Assembly (NCBI RefSeq): GCF_013032855.1
Contig: NZ_WQDA01000001.1
Location: forward strand, 255,501-319,500
Length of the DNA: 64,000 nucleotides
Direction of reading: 5' to 3'
From: Ruegeria arenilitoris
GTDB taxonomy: Bacteria; Pseudomonadota; Alphaproteobacteria; Rhodobacterales; Rhodobacteraceae
The notes under the pieces were generated by a model. It was not told the origin of the DNA. It ran no database searches and saw only the letters and a list, made by a program, of their open reading frames with translations. Positions 36,241 through 47,125 of the stretch are shown here, in pieces. Position 1 is the stretch's first letter. Every line of letters starts with the position of its first letter. A program made the translations under genes and the position numbers.

Positions 36241-38999
36241 CGGTTCTGGCGGGCATCGGCTTTACCGCGCCATGGGTGTTGCTGGGTCTGCTGACCCTGC
36301 CGATCCTGTGGCTGATCCTGCGCGCCGTGCCGCCCGCGCCGATCCGCCGGCTGTTCCCGGCGGTGACCCTGTTGCTGGGCCTGAAGGACGACGAGAGTGT
36401 ATCCGACCGCACCCCGTGGTGGCTGCTGCTGCTGCGGATGCTGGCGGCAGCGGCGATCATCATTGGTCTGGCCGGCCCGGTGCTGAACCCGTCGCGCGAC
36501 CAAACCGGATCGGGGCCGCTGCTGCTGGTGCTGGATGCCAGCTGGGCCGGGGCCACGCGCTGGCCCGCCACGCTGGAGCAGATCGACGCGCAGCTGACCG
36601 AAGCCGGGCGGGCCGGGCGCCCGGTGTCGATTCTGCGACTGACCGAGCCGGAACCGCCGGTTTTCCAGGCCGCCGAAGCCTGGCGCAACCGCCTGCCCGG
36701 GCTGGTTCCGCAGCCGTGGCAGCCGGACGCGGCGCAGATCGAACAGGCGCTGGCCGACCTGTCGGCGGTCGAGGGCGGGTTCGACACGCACTGGTTCACC
36801 GACAAGCTGGACTATCCGGGCCGTGAAACCCTGCTGTCTGCACTTCAGGCGCGGGGCGCGGTCACGGTCTATCGCGCGGCGGCGCCGATCCTGGCGCTGC
36901 GGCCGGCCACCTATCAGGACGGGGCGATCCGGCTGACCGCGGTGCGCGCCACACCCGGTCCGGCGCAGACCGTCACCATCAATGCGCAGGGGCGCGACCC
37001 TGCGGGCGTGATGCGCCTGCTGCAATCGGTCGAGGTCAGCTTTGACAGCGGCGCGACCGAGGCGCAGGCCGATCTGGCGTTGCCGTCCGAACTACGCGCC
37101 CGCATCACGCGGTTCGAGCTGCAGGGCCAGCGGTCGGCCGGGGCGGTGTCGCTGACCGATGACAGCCTGCGCCGGCGCGAGGTCGCCCTGATCGCCGGAA
37201 CCGTCAACCGCGAGGGGCTGGAGCTGCTGTCGCCGCTGCACTACCTGACGCAGGTGCTGATCCCCACCGCCGATTTCGTCGAGGGCGGGCTGACCGAGGT
37301 TCTGCCCGCCAACCCGGATGTGATCGTGCTGGCCGATGTGGCCAAGCTGACCCCCAGCGAACAGGCCGGTTTGGTCGAATGGGTCGAACAGGGCGGGCTG
37401 TTGCTGCGCTTTGCCGGTCCGCACATGGCAGGCAGCGATCTGGGCCGCGATGCCGAAGACACGTTGCTGCCGGTGCGGCTGCGCAGCGGTGGCCGCTCGG
37501 TCGGCGGCGCGATGAGCTGGGGCGAAGCCAAGGGGCTGGCGCCTTTCCAGGAAGGCTCGCCCTTTTACGGGTTGCGCATTCCAGACGACGTGACCGTCAG
37601 CACCCAGGTGATGGCGCAGCCCGACCCGAACCTGGCCGACCGGGTGATCGCCGCGCTGTCGGATGGCACCCCGCTGGTGACGCGCAAGCCACTGGGCCTG
37701 GGTCAGGTGGTGCTGTTCCACGTCACCGCCGATGCCGAATGGTCGACGCTGCCGCTGTCGGGCCTGTTCGTCGAAATGCTCGACCGGCTGGCCGTGGCCT
37801 CGGCCGCCAAGACGCGGCAGGTCGAACAGCTGCAAGGCACCACGTGGGAGCCGATTCAGGTGATGGACGGGTTCGGAACCCTGTCTGATGCGGGCAATCT
37901 GGCCGGTGTCGATGGCCCTGCGCTGATATCCGGCGCCCTTGGCCCCGACTTGCGCCCGGGTCTGTATGAAAGCGGCAAGCAGAAACTGGCCCTGAACGTG
38001 CTCACCGAGGACAGCACGCTGCGCCCGATAAGTTGGCCTGCGGATGTGCCGATCAAGGGGCAGGAGGTCAGTGCCGAAACGCCGATCGGGGGTCTGCTGC
38101 TGAGCCTGGCCCTGATCCTGCTGACGGTTGACGTCGTGGCCTCGCTGGCGCTGTCGGGGCGTCTGGGGCTGGCGCGGGCGGCGGCGGTCGCACTGGGCGC
38201 GCTTCTGATCGCACCGCAAGCGCAGGCGCAGACGCCTGAAGAGACTGAATTCGCCCTGCAGGCGACCAAGGAATTGGTTTTGGCCCATGTACTGACCGGC
38301 AATGCCCAGATTGACGACGTCGCCCATGCCGGGCTGCGCGGCCTGTCGCAAACTCTGTTTTATCGCACGTCCGTCGAACCGGCCGAGCCTATGGGCGTGG
38401 ACCTCGAACGTGATGAACTGGCCTTCTTCCCGCTGCTCTACTGGCCGATCACGCCGGATCAGCCCCAGCCTTCGGCCGAAGCTTATGCCAAGCTGAATGG
38501 ATATCTGCGGTCGGGCGGGATGATCCTGTTTGACACGCGGGACGCCAACATCGCCGGGTTTGGCGCCTCGAGCCCCAATGGCCGCAAGCTGCAGCAACTG
38601 GCTGCTCCGCTGAATATCCCTGCGTTGGAGCCTGTTCCGCGCGATCACGTCCTGACCCGTGCGTTCTACCTGTTGCAGGATTTCCCCGGTCGCTTTGCCG
38701 GAACCGAGGTCTGGGTCGAGGCCGCGCCGCTGGACGCCGAACAGATCGAAGGTATGCCCTTCCGCAACCTCAACGACAACGTCACCCCGGTGGTGATCGG
38801 TGGCAACGACTGGGCCGGGGCCTGGGCAATCGACGGGAACGGGCAGGCGCTGCTGCCGGTCGGGCGCGGCTATGCCGGAGAACGCCAGCGCGAGCTGGCC
38901 AACCGGTTCGGCGTCAACCTGGTCATGCACGTGCTGACCGGGAACTACAAATCCGATCAGGTGCACGTGCCTGCTCTGCTTGACAGGTTGGGCCAATGA
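36237..38999 (+). CDS. BatA-like membrane protein with C-terminal DUF4159 domain
   Basis: A 920-residue protein. The N-terminus is BatA-type: a membrane helix (APWVLLGLLTLPILWLILRA), a basic loop and a second helix (WWLLLLRMLAAAAIIIGLAGPVL), then a vWA-like part (PLLLVLDASWAGA). A pair of helices near residues 620-665 precedes the C-terminal DUF4159 domain (LAFFPLLYWPITPDQPQPS, YLRSGGMILFDTRDANI). Probably a membrane platform served by MoxR. The physiological role is unknown. Confidence 0.87.
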   Translation: MTVLAGIGFTAPWVLLGLLTLPILWLILRAVPPAPIRRLFPAVTLLLGLKDDESVSDRTPWWLLLLRMLAAAAIIIGLAGPVLNPSRDQTGSGPLLLVLDASWAGATRWPATLEQIDAQLTEAGRAGRPVSILRLTEPEPPVFQAAEAWRNRLPGLVPQPWQPDAAQIEQALADLSAVEGGFDTHWFTDKLDYPGRETLLSALQARGAVTVYRAAAPILALRPATYQDGAIRLTAVRATPGPAQTVTINAQGRDPAGVMRLLQSVEVSFDSGATEAQADLALPSELRARITRFELQGQRSAGAVSLTDDSLRRREVALIAGTVNREGLELLSPLHYLTQVLIPTADFVEGGLTEVLPANPDVIVLADVAKLTPSEQAGLVEWVEQGGLLLRFAGPHMAGSDLGRDAEDTLLPVRLRSGGRSVGGAMSWGEAKGLAPFQEGSPFYGLRIPDDVTVSTQVMAQPDPNLADRVIAALSDGTPLVTRKPLGLGQVVLFHVTADAEWSTLPLSGLFVEMLDRLAVASAAKTRQVEQLQGTTWEPIQVMDGFGTLSDAGNLAGVDGPALISGALGPDLRPGLYESGKQKLALNVLTEDSTLRPISWPADVPIKGQEVSAETPIGGLLLSLALILLTVDVVASLALSGRLGLARAAAVALGALLIAPQAQAQTPEETEFALQATKELVLAHVLTGNAQIDDVAHAGLRGLSQTLFYRTSVEPAEPMGVDLERDELAFFPLLYWPITPDQPQPSAEAYAKLNGYLRSGGMILFDTRDANIAGFGASSPNGRKLQQLAAPLNIPALEPVPRDHVLTRAFYLLQDFPGRFAGTEVWVEAAPLDAEQIEGMPFRNLNDNVTPVVIGGNDWAGAWAIDGNGQALLPVGRGYAGERQRELANRFGVNLVMHVLTGNYKSDQVHVPALLDRLGQ

Positions 39000-41038
39000 C
39001 CGGTTCCGTCATCTTTGACCCGCTGATCCCGTGGCCCGTGCTGGTGGTCATCGGTTCGATCGCTTTGGCCGCGACGGTTCTGGCGCTATGGCGCGGGCTG
39101 TCGGGTTGGGCGTTGCGCGGACTGGCGGCGCTGGTGCTGCTGGCGGCTTTGTCCGGCCCTGTCTACCAGATCGAGGACCGCGCCCCGCTGACCGACATTG
39201 TGTTGATGATCGAGGATGAAAGCGCCAGCCAAACCCTGTCGGACCGCGCCGAACAGACCGCGCAGACCGCCGAGGCCCTGGCCGCCGAGATCGAGGCCCG
39301 CGACAACACCGAACTGCGCCGCATCACCGTGGGCGACGGCGACGGAGACGAAGGTACCCAGGTGATGGCGGCGCTGAATGCCGCGCTGGCCGAGGAACCG
39401 CGCGCCCGGATCGCCGGAATTCTGGTCCTGTCGGACGGCATCGTGCATGACGTCGATCAGGCCCCCGACCTGCCCGCGCCGATGCACCTGTTGCAGACCG
39501 GTCGCGCGCAGGACTGGGACCGCCGCCTGATCGTGCGCAACGCGCCGGCCTTTGCCATCATCGATGAGCCCGTCACTCTGACCTTGCGGGTCGAGGACAG
39601 TGGCGCGGTGCCCGCCGGTCCGGCGTCCGCCCCGCTCGAGATTGCGGTGGACGGGGGCGAGCCGCAGCAGTTCAGCATCCCGATCGGTGTGGATGTCGAG
39701 CTGCCGGTGACCCTGCCCCATGGCGGGCGCAACGTCATCCAGTTCACGGTTTCGCAGGCCGACGGCGAACTGACCGACCGCAACAACACCGCCTTGATCC
39801 AGATGAACGGCGTGCGCGACCGGCTTCGGGTTCTGTTGGTTTCGGGCGAGCCGCATCCGGGCGGGCGAACCTGGCGCAATCTGCTGAAATCCGACAGCTC
39901 GGTCGATCTGGTGCATTTCACCATCCTGCGCCCACCCGAGAAACAGGACGGGGTTCCGGTGGACGAACTGTCGCTGATCGCATTCCCCACGCGCGAGTTG
40001 TTTCTGGAGAAGATCAACGATTTCGACCTGATCATCTTTGACCGCTACAAGCGGCGCGGCATCCTGCCCGCGATCTATCTGGACAACGTGACCAACTACA
40101 TCAATGACGGCGGTGCGGTGCTGATTGCGGCCGGGCCTGACTTTGCCACCGCCGACAGCATCTTCCGCTCGCCCCTGTCTGCGATCCTGCCGGCGCAACC
40201 CTCGGCCCGGGTCATCGAAGAACGCTACGTGCCCACGGTGACAGACCTGGGCCAGCGTCATCCGGTGACCGCCGATCTGGGTGAGACGGGCGACTGGGGC
40301 GCATGGCTGCGGCAGATCGACGTGAAACAGCGCTCGGGTGAATTGTTGATGACCGGCGTCGACGACCGTCCGCTGCTGGTGCTGGACCGTGTGGGGGAAG
40401 GGCGCGTGGCGTTGCTGGCCTCGGACCACGCCTGGCTGTGGAGCCGTGGCTACGAGGGCGGTGGCCCGCAGTTGGAACTGCTGCGCCGCCTTGCCCACTG
40501 GATGATGAAAGAGCCCGAGCTTGAAGAAGAGGCGCTGTGGGCAGAGGCCAACGGGCAGTCAATGCGCATCATCCGCCAGACCCTGAACGAAGAGGTGGGC
40601 CCCGTCACGGTCACCCGACCCAATGGCGACACGCTTGAAGTGCCCTTGCGCGAATTGTCCCCCGGTCGGTTCGAGGCGCAGTATTTCGGCCCTGAAATTG
40701 GGCTTTATCGCCTGCAGGAAGGTGAGCTGTCCTCGGTCATCGGCCTTGGCCCTGCGGCGCCGCGGGAATTCGAACGCACCATCGCAACAGCCGAAATCCT
40801 TGAACCGGTCATGGCCGGGATGCGCGGCGGGGTGATCCGGGTCGAGGACGGGCTGCCGGCAATCCGCAACGTGCGCGCCGGGCGTCCTGCGGCCGGGCGT
40901 GGCTGGATCGGTCTGACCCCGCGCGAGGCATATGAAACCCGTGACGTGACCCAGGCCGGACTGTTGCCTCCCTGGCTGGTGCTGCTGCTGGCGGGTGGCT
41001 TCCTGCTGGCGGGCTGGCTGCGCGAAGGACGGCGCTGA
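38996..41038 (+). CDS. Membrane protein with vWA-like and glutamine amidotransferase-like domains
   Basis: A 680-residue protein: two N-terminal helices (about residues 13-55), a degenerate vWA-like region (VLMIEDESASQTLS, GILVLSDGI), a beta-rich middle, a class I glutamine amidotransferase-like domain (VLLVSGEPHPGGRTWRNLL, DFDLIIFDRYKRRG, NDGGAVLIAAGPDF), and a C-terminal helix (LVLLLAGGFLLAGWL). No amidotransferase nucleophile Cys is evident, so a binding role is likelier than catalysis. Last gene of the MoxR operon. Confidence 0.85.
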   Translation: MTGSVIFDPLIPWPVLVVIGSIALAATVLALWRGLSGWALRGLAALVLLAALSGPVYQIEDRAPLTDIVLMIEDESASQTLSDRAEQTAQTAEALAAEIEARDNTELRRITVGDGDGDEGTQVMAALNAALAEEPRARIAGILVLSDGIVHDVDQAPDLPAPMHLLQTGRAQDWDRRLIVRNAPAFAIIDEPVTLTLRVEDSGAVPAGPASAPLEIAVDGGEPQQFSIPIGVDVELPVTLPHGGRNVIQFTVSQADGELTDRNNTALIQMNGVRDRLRVLLVSGEPHPGGRTWRNLLKSDSSVDLVHFTILRPPEKQDGVPVDELSLIAFPTRELFLEKINDFDLIIFDRYKRRGILPAIYLDNVTNYINDGGAVLIAAGPDFATADSIFRSPLSAILPAQPSARVIEERYVPTVTDLGQRHPVTADLGETGDWGAWLRQIDVKQRSGELLMTGVDDRPLLVLDRVGEGRVALLASDHAWLWSRGYEGGGPQLELLRRLAHWMMKEPELEEEALWAEANGQSMRIIRQTLNEEVGPVTVTRPNGDTLEVPLRELSPGRFEAQYFGPEIGLYRLQEGELSSVIGLGPAAPREFERTIATAEILEPVMAGMRGGVIRVEDGLPAIRNVRAGRPAAGRGWIGLTPREAYETRDVTQAGLLPPWLVLLLAGGFLLAGWLREGRR

Positions 41039-41104
41039 CCGGCCTTTGGTCTTAAACAGATTTTCACGGTCTGCGGGAATGCTGATCCCGAACCGACCGG
41101 GAAG

Positions 41105-43324
41105 ATGACCATGAGTCTTGCAGAAAAACTGGCACAGGAACGGCGGGCGCGTCTGGCCGCCGAACGCATGCTTGCACTTAAGCAAAGTGAACTGTCCGAG
41201 GCCAATCGCAAGCTGGGCGAATATGCGATGGCCCTGACCAAACGTATCGGCGAGACCGAGGCCGAGGTCGAAACCGTGCGTGGCGAGAATGAAAAGGTCA
41301 AATCGGACCTGACCGTTGCAAATGCCAAGATCGAAGTGGCCGAACGCCGCCTCTGGCACTCGATCCAGACGATCCAGGACGGTTTCGCCTTCTTCGACGG
41401 CAGTGATCGGTTGATCAGCGCAAATACGGCCTATCTGAGCGTATTCGAAGGACTGGATGAGGTCGCGCCCGGGATTTCATACCCCCGCATTCTTGATCTG
41501 CTGACCACAGAGGGCATCATCGATATCGGGTCGGAACCGGCCGAGGCGTGGAAAACCCGCATGATGCGCCGCTGGACCCGGATCAACCCGCCGCCCGAAG
41601 TGATCCAGCTGTGGAATGGGCAATATATCAAGCTGATCGACCAGCGCGGGCAGGGCGGCGATGTGGTCAGTCTGGCCCTGAACATCACGGCCTCGGTCCA
41701 GCATGAGGCGCAACTGCAAGCCGCGCGCGAAAAGGCCGAGGCCGCCAACCGGGCCAAGTCGGCTTTCCTTGCCAATATGAGCCATGAGATCCGGACCCCG
41801 ATGAATGGCATCGTCGGGATGACCGACCTGCTGTCGGAAACCCCTCTGAATGAGGAGCAGAGGCTTTATGTCGATACGATCCGCAATTCGGGGGACGCGC
41901 TGCTGGTCATCATCAATGACGTTCTGGACTATTCCAAGATCGAAGCGGACAAGCTTGTGCTGCATCCGGAGGATTTCGATCTTGAACGTTGCATCCTCGA
42001 AGTTGCGATGCTGCTGCAGCCCACGGTGCGCGACAAGGGGCTGACCTTGCTGGTCGACTATGACCTGTTCCTGCCGACGCTGTTCGTGGGCGATCCGGGC
42101 CGGGTGCGTCAGGTGCTGACCAATCTGGTGGGCAACGCGGTCAAATTCACCGCCCAAGGCCATGTTCTGATCCGGGTCACCGGAGTACCCCATGCCGATC
42201 AGAAGACCTGCGACATCCATATTGCGATCGAAGACACCGGAATCGGCATCGAAGCGGACAAGATCGAGCACATATTTGGCGAGTTCAATCAGGTCGAAAA
42301 CGAAAAGAACCGCGCCTTTGACGGCACTGGCCTTGGTCTGGCCATCACCAAACGCCTGATTACCTTGATGGGTGGCTCGATCTGGGTCGAGAGCGAGGCC
42401 AGCAAGGGGTCGTGCTTTGGGTTCCGCATCACGCTGCCCACCGCCGAAGGCCCTCAACCGGCTCCGCCTGCCTTGGCGGACAGGCTGGAACATGTCCTCG
42501 TGGTCGAGGATCTGGCGGTCAATCGGGCCATTCTGAACAAGCAGCTGCGGCGTTTGGGGGCCGAGGTGACGGTTTGCGCCACAGGCACCGAAGCGCTGAG
42601 GGCGGTGGAAGCGTCGATCGACCTGATCCTTTGCGATCACGATCTGCCTGACATGGACGGGCTGGATTTGGCGGAAACTCTGCGCAAGCGAGGCTGGTCC
42701 GACGTTCCGATCGTGCTGATGTCCGCAAACCCGGCCATCGTGCACGCCGATCCGAACCATCGGCTGATACAAGGGGTGGTTCAGAAACCGATCCCACGGG
42801 CCGAGCTGTTCTCGCGGCTTCAGGCGCTGGGCGCCGCTGTGTTGCCTGCGCCTGTTTCCCCGCCCTGCCGCGCGGAGCCGGCCCAATCGTCCGGCGGAAA
42901 CACGAAGCTGCGCAAGATGCGGGTTCTGGCCGCCGAGGACAATCGCACCAACCAGTTGATCCTGAGCAAGATGACCAAGGATCTGAACATAGACCTCAAG
43001 CTGGTGGCCAACGGGCTTGAGGCTGTTGAAGCCTTTTCGGAATTCGCGCCGGACCTGATCCTCATGGACATCTCGATGCCCAAGATGGACGGAAAGCAGG
43101 CCACGGGTGAGATCCGTAGACGCGAAATCGGCACAGGGCAGCATGTGCCGATCGTGGCGCTGACCGCTCATGCTTTGGCGGGTGACGAGCACAGCATCCT
43201 AGCGGCCGGGCTGGATCACTACCTGACGAAACCGCTTCAGAAGAAGCTGATTTGCGAGATGATCCAGTCCAACTGCCCGACGGATGCGCAACCCGTCATT
43301 GTCGCGCCGGCCGGTGCGGTCTAG
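41105..43324 (+). CDS. Hybrid histidine kinase, PAS-HisKA-HATPase-REC-REC
   Basis: A 739-residue soluble-looking sensor kinase without membrane helices. An N-terminal coiled coil (residues 5-85) leads into a PAS-like domain (about 85-200). The phospho-acceptor His is H227 in [15 protein letters not shown]. The HATPase has [20 protein letters not shown] and GTGLGLAIT. Two receiver domains follow, with phospho-Asp candidates in [13 protein letters not shown] and [13 protein letters not shown]; no C-terminal Hpt is present. It starts 66 bases after the MoxR operon and may read out of it. The signal is unknown. Confidence 0.92.
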   Translation: MTMSLAEKLAQERRARLAAERMLALKQSELSEANRKLGEYAMALTKRIGETEAEVETVRGENEKVKSDLTVANAKIEVAERRLWHSIQTIQDGFAFFDGSDRLISANTAYLSVFEGLDEVAPGISYPRILDLLTTEGIIDIGSEPAEAWKTRMMRRWTRINPPPEVIQLWNGQYIKLIDQRGQGGDVVSLALNITASVQHEAQLQAAREKAEAANRAKSAFLANMSHEIRTPMNGIVGMTDLLSETPLNEEQRLYVDTIRNSGDALLVIINDVLDYSKIEADKLVLHPEDFDLERCILEVAMLLQPTVRDKGLTLLVDYDLFLPTLFVGDPGRVRQVLTNLVGNAVKFTAQGHVLIRVTGVPHADQKTCDIHIAIEDTGIGIEADKIEHIFGEFNQVENEKNRAFDGTGLGLAITKRLITLMGGSIWVESEASKGSCFGFRITLPTAEGPQPAPPALADRLEHVLVVEDLAVNRAILNKQLRRLGAEVTVCATGTEALRAVEASIDLILCDHDLPDMDGLDLAETLRKRGWSDVPIVLMSANPAIVHADPNHRLIQGVVQKPIPRAELFSRLQALGAAVLPAPVSPPCRAEPAQSSGGNTKLRKMRVLAAEDNRTNQLILSKMTKDLNIDLKLVANGLEAVEAFSEFAPDLILMDISMPKMDGKQATGEIRRREIGTGQHVPIVALTAHALAGDEHSILAAGLDHYLTKPLQKKLICEMIQSNCPTDAQPVIVAPAGAV

Positions 43325-43333
43325 GCTGTCGCT

Positions 43334-43795
43334 ATGTCACAGGAACGAGGTTTTCGCCCCCGCGCTTTGGGTGAAATAGCAATACGCTGCGCCGACATGG
43401 CAGCGATGGTCGATTTCTATGAAAACGTCATCGGGCTGACCCGCCTGCATGGCGGTCATGACAGCGCCATCACATTCTTTCGGATTGCGGAAGGGTTCGA
43501 AGGACACACACAAGTTCTGGCGCTGTTTCACCATGGGGCAGCGCCGCGGCCGGGTTTGCACCCCACCGGTGCCGACAAACCCATGACCGGGGCGCAATCG
43601 TCGTTGCACCATATCGCCTTGTCTCTTCCTTTTGCGGAACAGGAGGCCGTCATGCGCTGGTATGATCAAATCGGCCAGCCCTATCGCGTCGAACGGTTCG
43701 GCTGGATCGGTTGGCGCGGCGTATTCACCACGGACCCCGAGGGCAACACGGTCGAGCTGGTGGCGTATGATGCCTCGATGTTGGGTCAGGCCTGA
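43334..43795 (+). CDS. VOC/glyoxalase-family protein
   Basis: A 153-residue vicinal-oxygen-chelate fold protein with the paired beta-alpha-beta modules: AIRCADMAAMVDFYENVIGLTRL and LHHIALSLPFAEQEAVMRWYD, ending DPEGNTVELVAYD. Metal ligands are probably the His of SSLHHIAL and the Glu of NTVELV. Substrate unknown; it could be a dioxygenase or lyase. It follows the kinase gene by nine bases and overlaps the convergent yaaA by ten. Confidence 0.82.
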   Translation: MSQERGFRPRALGEIAIRCADMAAMVDFYENVIGLTRLHGGHDSAITFFRIAEGFEGHTQVLALFHHGAAPRPGLHPTGADKPMTGAQSSLHHIALSLPFAEQEAVMRWYDQIGQPYRVERFGWIGWRGVFTTDPEGNTVELVAYDASMLGQA

Positions 43796-44556
43796 TAGGG
43801 GCGCACGAATACCGGTTTGTCCGGTTCCGACAACTCAGACCGATACACATAGCCGCCGGTGTCGAAATCCCGCAGGCCCGCAGGGTCGGTCAGCCGGTGC
43901 TGGATGATGTACCGCGCCATCGAACCGCGAGCCTTTTTGGCGAAGAAGCTGACGATCTTCGGTGCGCCGTCCTTGTCCTCCATGAAGACAGGGGTGATGA
44001 CCCGCAGTTTCAGCGCCTTGGGGGTCACCGCGCCGAAATACTCCTGGCTGGCGCAGTTCACTAGCGTACCGGTGCCGATCTCGTCGGCCTGCGCATTCAG
44101 CGCCTTGCTCAGCTGGTCGCGCCAATAGTCGTACAAGGACGTGCCGCGTCGGGTCTTCAGCCGGCTGCCCATTTCCAGCCGATAGGGCTGAATGGCGTCC
44201 AGCGGGCGCAACAGGCCATAAAGCCCCGACAGGATGCGCAGATGGTTCTGCGCCCAGGCCAGTTCGTCGACGTCCAGCGAAGCGGCCTCGAGCCCCTGAT
44301 AGGTGTCGCCGGCAAAGGCCAGCGCGGCTGGGCGGGTGGCCTCGGGCTGCGGCGCGTCGGCAAAGGCGCGGAACCGGTCACGGTTCAGTCGGGCCAGATC
44401 GTCGCTGAGGCTCATAAGCCTTTTCAGATCCCCCAGTGTCAGGTTGCGCGCGGTCTTCGCCAACCGGATCGCGTCGTCCTGAAAATCGGGCCGGGTCGGT
44501 GCCACGTCCCGCTCTGCCCAGTCCAGCCGTTTGGCCGGAGAGATCACCACCAGCAT
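43786..44556 (-). CDS. yaaA: Peroxide stress protein YaaA
   Basis: A 256-residue DUF328/YaaA protein, which in E. coli lowers free intracellular iron and so limits Fenton damage during peroxide stress. Typical blocks are LVVISPAKRLDW at the N-terminus, ALAFAGDTYQGLEA, LRILSGLYGLLRPLDAIQPYRLEMG, NCASQEYFGAV and ARGSMARYIIQHRL. Length is normal. ATG at 44556. The gene lies 34 bases downstream of recQ on the same strand. Confidence 0.93.
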   Translation of the reverse strand: MLVVISPAKRLDWAERDVAPTRPDFQDDAIRLAKTARNLTLGDLKRLMSLSDDLARLNRDRFRAFADAPQPEATRPAALAFAGDTYQGLEAASLDVDELAWAQNHLRILSGLYGLLRPLDAIQPYRLEMGSRLKTRRGTSLYDYWRDQLSKALNAQADEIGTGTLVNCASQEYFGAVTPKALKLRVITPVFMEDKDGAPKIVSFFAKKARGSMARYIIQHRLTDPAGLRDFDTGGYVYRSELSEPDKPVFVRPYQA

Positions 44557-44590
44557 GTCTGCCCCCGTGTTCGTGCCTGCCCGTCGATAC

Positions 44591-46630
44591 CTAGCCCGCC
44601 GCGCGCAGCACGTCCAGAAAGGCGGCGGCGAAACGTTCGGCGCGGCGGTCGCCCAGGATCTGCTCCAACGCGCGTTCGTCTTTGGGGCGCATCTGCGCCA
44701 CCTTGGCCAGTTGCGAGGCCGAACAGCTCAGCGGTTTGTCGATCCCGTCCGGTCCTCGGGCCAGCTGCGCCTGCACCTCGAGCAGACGGTCGTAGATATC
44801 GCCCTGTTCGCGCCCGGCCAGCTTCCGGCGCGCCGGGTGGACCGCCTGCGCCTCGCCCGCGACCACTTCAAGGAAGGTGTCGCCGTAGCGGTCCAGCTTT
44901 TTCGCGCCAACACCGCCGATCCGGGCCATCTCGTCCAGGGTCATGGGGCGTTGTTCCGCCATCTCGATCAGCGTGCGGTCGGGGAAGATGACATAGGCGG
45001 GCACGCGGGCGGCCTCGGCCAGCGCGCGGCGCTTGGCCTTGAGCGCCGACAGCAGGGGCGCGTCTTCTTCCGAGACCATCATCTTGACCGCGGGCCGCCG
45101 GGTGGCCTTGCGCAGCGTGTCCTTGCGCAGGGTGATCTGCGCCTCGCCCTTCAGGATCGGCTTGGCGGCCTCGTTCATGCGCAGGGCGCCGTGGCGTTCG
45201 GGGTCGGGGCGCACCAGGTCGTGGCCCATCATCTGCCGGAAGATCGCCTGCCATTGCGGGCGCGACCAGTCCTTGCCGATGCCGTAGGTGGGCAATTCGT
45301 CATGCCGCCGCGCGCGGATCTTGTCGGTGTCATTGCCCAGAAGGATGTCGATCAGGTGGCCCGAGCCGAACCATTCCTCGGTGCGCAGGATTGCCGACAG
45401 GGCCATGCGCACGGGCGTGGTGCCGTCGAACAGTTCGGGCGGGCTGTCGCACAGGTCGCATTTGCCGCAGGGCTGGGCCTCTTCCCCAAAATAGCCCAGC
45501 AGAGTCTGGCGGCGGCAGTGCAGCGCCTCGGCCAGACCCAGCAACGCGTTGAGGCGGGCATGGTCGGCGGCGCGGCGTTCGGGCGGGGCCAATCCCTCGT
45601 CGATCTGGCTGCGGCGCAGGCGGATGTCGTCGGGGCCGAACAGGGTCAGGGTCTCGGCCGGCCCACCGTCGCGTCCGGCGCGGCCGATTTCCTGGTAATA
45701 GGCCTCGATCGACTTCGGCAGGTCCGCATGGGCGACCCAGCGGATGTCGGGCTTGTCGATGCCCATGCCGAAGGCCACGGTGGCCACCACGATCAGCCCG
45801 TCCTCGCGCGCGAAACGGGTTTCGACGATGCGGCGGTCCTCGGCCTCCATCCCGCCGTGGTAGTGGCAGGCGCTGTGGCCCTGTTCGCGCAGGGCCTGCG
45901 CCAGCACTTCGGTCTTGTTGCGGGTGCCGCAATAGACGATGCCCGACTGGCCCCGGCGGGCGTCGGCGAAATCCAGGATCTGCTTGCGCGGGCTGTCCTT
46001 GGCGGCAAAGGCCAGGTGGATGTTCGGGCGATCAAAGCCGCGCAGGAACTTGCGCGGGGGCGTGCCGTCGAACAGTTTCTCGACGATCTCGTCCTGGGTT
46101 TCCGCATCCGCCGTGGCGGTGAAGGCGGCCAAGGGCATGTTCAGCGCGCGCCGCAGCTCTCCGATCCGCAGATAGTCGGGGCGGAAATCATGGCCCCACT
46201 GGCTGACGCAATGCGCCTCGTCCACGGCGATCAGGCTGACATTGATCCGCCGCAGCATCCCCAGCGCCGACCCGGCGGCCAGCCGCTCGGGCGCCATATA
46301 CAGCAGTTTCAGCCGCCCGGCCTCGAGCGCCTCCCACACGGCATCGGTTTCCTCGGGTGTGTTGCCCGAGGTCAGCGCGCCGGCCTCGACCCCGGCCTCT
46401 TGCAACCCCCGCACCTGGTCGCGCATCAGCGCGATCAGCGGCGAAATCACCACCGTCACCCCGTCGCGCAGCAGGGCAGGCAATTGGAAACACAGGGATT
46501 TGCCACCCCCGGTGGGCATGATGGCCAGCACGTTCTCGCCGGCGGTCACGGCATCGACGATCTCTTCCTGCCCGGGGCGGAACTCATCGAATCCAAAGAC
46601 ATCTCGCAGCAGAGGCGCGGCGTCGAACAT
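44591..46630 (-). CDS. recQ: ATP-dependent DNA helicase RecQ
   Basis: A 679-residue superfamily 2 helicase that unwinds DNA 3'-5' in recombination and repair. Walker A is MPTGGGKSLCFQLP, the DEAH box is AVDEAHCVSQWGHDFRPDY, motif VI is QEIGRAGRDG. The RQC zinc site is visible as CGKCDLCD, and an HRDC domain (LEVQAQLARGPDGIDKPLSC...) closes the protein. No LexA box is visible upstream. Confidence 0.95.
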   Translation of the reverse strand: MFDAAPLLRDVFGFDEFRPGQEEIVDAVTAGENVLAIMPTGGGKSLCFQLPALLRDGVTVVISPLIALMRDQVRGLQEAGVEAGALTSGNTPEETDAVWEALEAGRLKLLYMAPERLAAGSALGMLRRINVSLIAVDEAHCVSQWGHDFRPDYLRIGELRRALNMPLAAFTATADAETQDEIVEKLFDGTPPRKFLRGFDRPNIHLAFAAKDSPRKQILDFADARRGQSGIVYCGTRNKTEVLAQALREQGHSACHYHGGMEAEDRRIVETRFAREDGLIVVATVAFGMGIDKPDIRWVAHADLPKSIEAYYQEIGRAGRDGGPAETLTLFGPDDIRLRRSQIDEGLAPPERRAADHARLNALLGLAEALHCRRQTLLGYFGEEAQPCGKCDLCDSPPELFDGTTPVRMALSAILRTEEWFGSGHLIDILLGNDTDKIRARRHDELPTYGIGKDWSRPQWQAIFRQMMGHDLVRPDPERHGALRMNEAAKPILKGEAQITLRKDTLRKATRRPAVKMMVSEEDAPLLSALKAKRRALAEAARVPAYVIFPDRTLIEMAEQRPMTLDEMARIGGVGAKKLDRYGDTFLEVVAGEAQAVHPARRKLAGREQGDIYDRLLEVQAQLARGPDGIDKPLSCSASQLAKVAQMRPKDERALEQILGDRRAERFAAAFLDVLRAAG

Positions 46631-46706
46631 GTGCGGGGGTGCCCTGTTTCAAGATTTGACTGCTCTTGAACGGACAATCACACAGTCGGAATCGGGGAAC
46701 AAGAGG

Positions 46707-47000
46707 TCAGTAGAAATAGACCGCGTTGTTGATAAGGATGATCCGCAGCGCATAGACCCCGATCAGCACCACCAGAGGCGTCAGGTCCAGACCGCCCATG
46801 TTGGGCAGAATGCGGCGGATCGGGCCGTATATCGGCTCGAGCAGGCGGTTCAGGCCGTACCAGATCTGGGCGACCAGCTGTTGATGCAGGTTCAGGACCT
46901 GGAAGTTGATCAGCCAGCTCATGATCACATGGGCCAGGATGATGAACCAGACGATGTCCAGGATCAGCAGCAGGATTTGGATCAGCGACAGCATGGGCAC
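46707..47000 (-). CDS. YggT-family membrane protein
   Basis: A 97-residue YggT protein with two hydrophobic blocks: IQILLLILDIVWFIILAHVIMSWL and LTPLVVLIGVYALRIILI. The central PIYGPIRRILPNMGGLDLTP motif is the family hallmark. The function is not settled; roles in cell division, membrane shape or osmotic response have been suggested in plastids and bacteria. It lies 76 bases beyond recQ's start and diverges from the UMF1-type transporter gene. Confidence 0.88.
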   Translation of the reverse strand: MPMLSLIQILLLILDIVWFIILAHVIMSWLINFQVLNLHQQLVAQIWYGLNRLLEPIYGPIRRILPNMGGLDLTPLVVLIGVYALRIILINNAVYFY

Positions 47001-47125
47001 CTCGTTTTCCGTACGGCCTGAGACCTAAGTGCCCAAGCGGCAATAGGCAAGCCCGCAGTCACAGAACGCTTGCGAAATGGCCCAAAGGCCCGTCTTATGA
47101 AATCAAAAGCAGGCAAGGGGCAGAG

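Noticed and set aside
37092-38996. Long open frame opposite the BatA/DUF4159 gene
   Set aside because: Gln/His/Arg-rich shadow composition, no ribosome site, no domain.
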